This document shows, piece by piece, positions 51,642 to 55,278 of a stretch of DNA of 55,278 nucleotides. The notes below the pieces were generated by a model. That model did not search any database and was not told the origin of the DNA. It saw only the letters and a list, made by a program, of their open reading frames with translations. This DNA comes from Verrucomicrobiota bacterium (GTDB lineage Bacteria; Verrucomicrobiota; Verrucomicrobiia; Opitutales; Opitutaceae): contig JAUVVA010000011.1 in the NCBI GenBank assembly GCA_030604905.1, positions 1 through 55,278 of the forward strand, in the 5' to 3' direction. The number at the start of each line of letters is the position of its first letter. The stretch's first letter is position 1. Position numbers and translations under genes: made by a program.

Positions 51642-54600
51642 ATGCACCCGAGCCTCCGCTTCGCCCTGCTCCTCTTCGCCATCGCGCTGGCCCTCCTCGC
51701 CCCGCTCGACGCCCCTGCCCAGGACGGACGCACCCGCGCCGTCCAAGTCCACGCCACCACCCAGGCCTCGCCCGCGCAGATTACCTTGCATTGGGAGACC
51801 AGCCCGCACCCGGTGGAACTCTTCTACGTCCACCGCCGCGTCGCCGGTTCCAACACCTGGGTCTACCTCGGCAACGACCCCGCCCCCAACGCCACATCCT
51901 TCACCGACACCAACGTCACCCCGGGCGTCCGCTACGAATACCGCGTTTACCGCCAATACGACGCATCCGTGACCACCGCCCACGCCCGCGGCTACACCAT
52001 CGCCGGCATCAACGCCTCCCTCCTCGATCAGCGCGGCACGGTCATCCTCCTCGTCGATTCCACCCAACAGGCCGCCCTCGCCTCCGAAATCACCCGCTTC
52101 CAACGCGACCTCGCCGGCGACGGCTGGACCGTCGTGCTCGAAACCGCCGCCCCCACCGACTCCCCGCCCTCCGTCCGCGCCAAACTCCAGGCGATCTACA
52201 ACGCCGCCCCGTCCAACGTGAAGGCCGCCATCCTCCTCGGCCGCATCCCCGTGCCCTACTCCGGCGACCTCATGCCCGACGGCCACACCGACCACCAGGG
52301 CGCCTGGCCCGCCGACACCTACTACGCCGACCTCACCGGCACCTGGACCGATGCGACCGTTGATCGCACCACCGCGAGCCAGGCCCGCAACCACAACGTC
52401 CCCGGCGACGGCAAATTCGACCAGAGCAACCTCCCCTCCGACGCCAACATCGCCATCGGCCGCATCGACATGGCCAACCTCTCCGGCTTCTCCGCCGGCG
52501 CCAACCAAACCGAACTCCTCCGCAACTACCTGCGCAAAAACCATGAGTTCCGCCACCGCCTCGGCGCCTTCGCCGACATTCCCCGCCGCGGCCTTATTCG
52601 CGACGGCTTCGGCTTCCTCAGCTCCGAGGCCCCCGCCTCCGTCGCCTGGCGCGGTTTCGCCCCGATGTTCGGCCCCGCCAACATCCAAACCACCTCCAAC
52701 CTCCTCAATACCCTCGAAACCAACAAATACCTCTGGGCCTACGGCGCGGGCGCGGGCGGCTACACCAGCGCTTCCGGCATCGGCACCTCCGCCGACTTCA
52801 AGACCCGCGACAGCCTCGCCGTCTTCAACATGATGTTCGGTTCCTACTTCGGCGACTGGGACAGCCCGACCGACAACTTCCTCCGCGCCCCCCTCGCCGG
52901 CACCCCCGGCTCCCTCGCCCTCGTCAACACCTGGGGCAACCGCCCCGACTGGCACGTGCACGGCATGACCCTCGGCGAGACCATCGGCGACGCCTACCTC
53001 CGCACCGTCAACAACCCCAGCGACTGGAACCCCAACTGGACCACCGGCTACTTCACCTACTACACCTCCCATCCGCGCATGGTCCACATCGCCCTCATGG
53101 GCGACCCCACCCTCCGCCTCCACCCCGTCGCCGCCCCCGCGTCCGCCGCCGCCCCGACACGCACCCCCGGAGTATCCAGCGACTCGATACAACTTTCCTG
53201 GGCCGCGCCCTCCCCCGCCGAGACCGGCCTCCTCGGCTACCACGTCTACCGCTCCGCCTCGCTCCTCGGCCCCTACACCCGCCTCACGTCCTCCCCCGTA
53301 TCCACTCTTCACTACACCGACTCCCTCGCGCCCAAGACCGCCCTCCACTACCAGGTCCGCGCCGTCGTCACCACCACCTCCGCCTCGGGCACCTACCAAA
53401 ACGCCGGCCAGGCGCTGTTCCTCTCCGTCCCGCTCGCCCCGCCCGGCGCCACTCCGGACAGCCTCACCGCCACCGCCCTGAGCGCCACGGTCGTCCGGCT
53501 CGCCTGGACCTACCCGGCCACCGACGCCGACCAGTTCATAATCCAGCGCCGCCTCTCCGGCACCGGCACCTGGAGCGATCTCGCCACCCTCGACGGCACC
53601 CTGCGCGAATTCTTCGACGCCAGCGCCAACGCGGCCACCGCCTACGACTACCGCGTCGTCGCCGCCAACCCGCTCGGCACCTCGCCCGCCTCCGGCACCG
53701 CATCCGCCACCACCTTCTCGCCCAACGTCCTCGTCCACGACCCCTTCACCGACGGCGGCGTCACCAATGGGCCCGACTTGCTCGACGTTGCCTGGAGCCG
53801 GACCGACGCCAATCCCTCCAACACCACCTTCACTGTCGTCCAGGACCCCCTGCTCGATCCCTTTGCCCCCCACCACGTGGCCGAGCTCCACATCGACGCT
53901 GTCGCCACCGAGCGTTATCTCTACTTCCCGCTTCCCCAGGAAGTCCAACTGGGTGTCGGCGAAGGGCTCCGCCTTTCATTCCGCCTCCGTCACACGGACA
54001 CGCCGCGCAACGACGTGTCCAGCACCGCCTTCTCCCTCGCCCACACCCCGACCAACAGCCCCTGGGCCAACGCCAACAACCGCGAATACTGGGTCCGCAC
54101 TTCCTACGGCGCCGCCGGCACCCTCGGCACCATCCGGAAAAGCGTTGGCCTCCAAATCGCCAACACCGGCACCGCCCTCCGCGATGGCACCGCCTCGATC
54201 AATGCCGGCACCGACGCCATCGACGTTTCGCTCGAGGTCACGCGCACCGATACCTCGCGCGTGCGCATCCGCTATCAACTCAACAACGGTGCCGTGCAGG
54301 AGGCCTTTGATGACGCCGATGTGATCACCGCCTTCAACCGCGTCTTTTTCCGCTTCCGCACCCGCGCCGACGCCGCCTCTCCCGCCTTCCGCCTCGACAA
54401 CGTCCGGATCGAAACGATCCCCGCCACTCCGACCATCGTTCCCGGCCCCGGCGTCATCGAGTTCACCGCCCCGGTCTTCACCACCACCGAGCCCGTCTTC
54501 ACCGGCACCACCGCCTCCCAGACAAAGACCGTCACCATCACCGCCCGCCGCAGCGGAGGCAACGAGGGCGCCGTCTCCGTCGACTACGTCGCCACCGCCA

Positions 54601-55278
54601 TCGAGTCCCTCTCCTTCGCCGGCGAGAACTACAACACCGGCACCGGCGGCGTCTGGCGCGAATACCAGAGCAGCCGCCCCCAGGTGAACGACGGCGCCGG
54701 CACCCTCTCCTGGGCCCACGGCGAATCCGGAGAGAAATCCTTCAGCTTCACCATCAACGCCGACATCATCTTCACCAACTTCGTCCCGGCCGCCAACAAC
54801 CTCGTCGAGGGCATCGAGTCGCTCGAGCTCTTCCTCGCCCGGCCGAAGGGCGGCGCCACGCTCGGTGCGCTCTCCCGCGCCCGCCTCGACATCCTCGACG
54901 CCCAGGCCCCCGCCGGAGGCCAGGGCGTCATCCAGTTTGAGCGCCCGCGCTTCGCCGCCTTCGAAAACGCCGGCACCATGCCCGTCGTCCTTCGTCGCGT
55001 CCAGGGCTCCACCGGCGCGGTCTCCGCCGTCTTCACCACCTCGTCGTCCTTGCTGGGTGGATACGGAGGCGCCTTCTCCAACCCCATCACCCCCGCCGTC
55101 GCCGGCGGCGACTACACCTCTCTCTCCCAAACCGTCACCTGGGCCGATGGTGACTCGAGCGACAAGATCGTCCACGTCCCGCTCATCGACAACGCCGCCG
55201 TCCAGTCCGCCACCGGCAGCCGCGGCGTGCGCGGCATCCGCTTCCAGCTCACCGCCCCCTCCGGCGGCGCCCTCACCA
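51642..55278 (+). CDS. Giant secreted protein with gingipain-like (C25) fold, FN3, lectin-like and Calx-beta domains (partial)
   Basis: The reading frame is open from ATG 51642 to the window end: 1,212 codons, no stop. A signal peptide (FALLLFAIALALLAPLDAPA) is followed by an FN3 domain (about 35-110). A C25-like region (about 117-492) has VILLVDSTQQAALASEITRF, AAILLGRIPVPYSG, TYYADLTGTW, IAIGRIDMANLSG, and ends MVHIALMGDPTLRLHP. The positions where gingipains carry His and Cys read YGAGAGGY (367-374) and FGSYFGDWD (399-407), and no cysteine occurs anywhere in the visible protein, so it should not be a cysteine peptidase. Two FN3 domains (about 505-693), a lectin-like domain (about 696-926) and two Calx-beta domains (about 938-1086 and 1093 onward) follow. 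Confidence 0.82.
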   Translation, partial: MHPSLRFALLLFAIALALLAPLDAPAQDGRTRAVQVHATTQASPAQITLHWETSPHPVELFYVHRRVAGSNTWVYLGNDPAPNATSFTDTNVTPGVRYEYRVYRQYDASVTTAHARGYTIAGINASLLDQRGTVILLVDSTQQAALASEITRFQRDLAGDGWTVVLETAAPTDSPPSVRAKLQAIYNAAPSNVKAAILLGRIPVPYSGDLMPDGHTDHQGAWPADTYYADLTGTWTDATVDRTTASQARNHNVPGDGKFDQSNLPSDANIAIGRIDMANLSGFSAGANQTELLRNYLRKNHEFRHRLGAFADIPRRGLIRDGFGFLSSEAPASVAWRGFAPMFGPANIQTTSNLLNTLETNKYLWAYGAGAGGYTSASGIGTSADFKTRDSLAVFNMMFGSYFGDWDSPTDNFLRAPLAGTPGSLALVNTWGNRPDWHVHGMTLGETIGDAYLRTVNNPSDWNPNWTTGYFTYYTSHPRMVHIALMGDPTLRLHPVAAPASAAAPTRTPGVSSDSIQLSWAAPSPAETGLLGYHVYRSASLLGPYTRLTSSPVSTLHYTDSLAPKTALHYQVRAVVTTTSASGTYQNAGQALFLSVPLAPPGATPDSLTATALSATVVRLAWTYPATDADQFIIQRRLSGTGTWSDLATLDGTLREFFDASANAATAYDYRVVAANPLGTSPASGTASATTFSPNVLVHDPFTDGGVTNGPDLLDVAWSRTDANPSNTTFTVVQDPLLDPFAPHHVAELHIDAVATERYLYFPLPQEVQLGVGEGLRLSFRLRHTDTPRNDVSSTAFSLAHTPTNSPWANANNREYWVRTSYGAAGTLGTIRKSVGLQIANTGTALRDGTASINAGTDAIDVSLEVTRTDTSRVRIRYQLNNGAVQEAFDDADVITAFNRVFFRFRTRADAASPAFRLDNVRIETIPATPTIVPGPGVIEFTAPVFTTTEPVFTGTTASQTKTVTITARRSGGNEGAVSVDYVATAIESLSFAGENYNTGTGGVWREYQSSRPQVNDGAGTLSWAHGESGEKSFSFTINADIIFTNFVPAANNLVEGIESLELFLARPKGGATLGALSRARLDILDAQAPAGGQGVIQFERPRFAAFENAGTMPVVLRRVQGSTGAVSAVFTTSSSLLGGYGGAFSNPITPAVAGGDYTSLSQTVTWADGDSSDKIVHVPLIDNAAVQSATGSRGVRGIRFQLTAPSGGALT

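Noticed and set aside
1..55278. tRNA and rRNA genes
   Set aside because: No cloverleaf with a T-loop GTTCRA and acceptor pairing, and no rRNA-like sequence, was recognised on either strand.

Overview
The window is very G+C-rich (by eye about 70%), densely packed and bacterial. Gene content and style point to Verrucomicrobiota, most likely Opitutaceae. The clues are a eukaryotic-type HisA, large secreted repeat proteins ending in a DPDGDG calcium-loop module, a fused PxpB-PxpC, ResB/CcsA cytochrome c maturation, near absence of Shine-Dalgarno sequences, and scattered hairpin repeats of the GTGGCACGGGCG-TCT-CGCCCGTG kind. This placement is inferred from protein style; no rRNA or tRNA gene was seen.

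Positions 1-30,545 are mostly housekeeping. In order: the end of clpP; hisA; a GHL6-type glycosidase-like protein; gcvT-gcvH; a PEGA lipoprotein; a CNNM/CBS membrane protein overlapping lgt; the 5-oxoprolinase genes pxpBC-pxpA; a lipoprotein; resB and ccsA; trmO, an EVE protein and a tandem DUF1508 protein; dus; a block rdgB-ribD-MBL hydrolase; queD; purH; a LigD-like polymerase/phosphoesterase lacking a ligase domain; a uracil-DNA glycosylase; riboflavin synthase; a secreted protein of unknown function; and a string of a small lipoprotein, a secreted double-VOC protein, a PIG-L deacetylase and a sugar nucleotidyltransferase.

Positions 30,700-34,713 hold secreted proteins: a papain-like protein, a 13-cysteine small protein, a DUF4412 protein and a LolA-like protein, the last three separated by their own hairpin-plus-U terminators. 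A conserved hypothetical follows. Positions 34,785-39,558 return to core metabolism: glutamate dehydrogenase, mnmA, an ErpA/IscA-type protein, and lpxA-pdxA overlapping by 4 bases.

Positions 39,727-55,278 form an accessory secreted-polymer region. A GH10 xylanase, a TPR-like secreted protein and a membrane-anchored ABC-type sugar-binding protein look like one operon, with no permease in sight. After a 519-base stretch with no recognisable gene come two giant secreted proteins. One is a 2,318-residue subtilase with eight roughly 130-residue repeats and a lectin-like domain apparently nested inside a Calx-beta domain. The other runs off the window: a gingipain-like (C25) fold with no cysteine at all in its 1,212 visible residues, followed by FN3, lectin-like and Calx-beta modules.

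The most unusual non-coding signal is a family of hairpins with TCT/TCC loops (AGA/GGA when reversed). They are concentrated between convergent genes. At 31,890-32,005 four of them are nested symmetrically inside a perfect 14-base inverted repeat.
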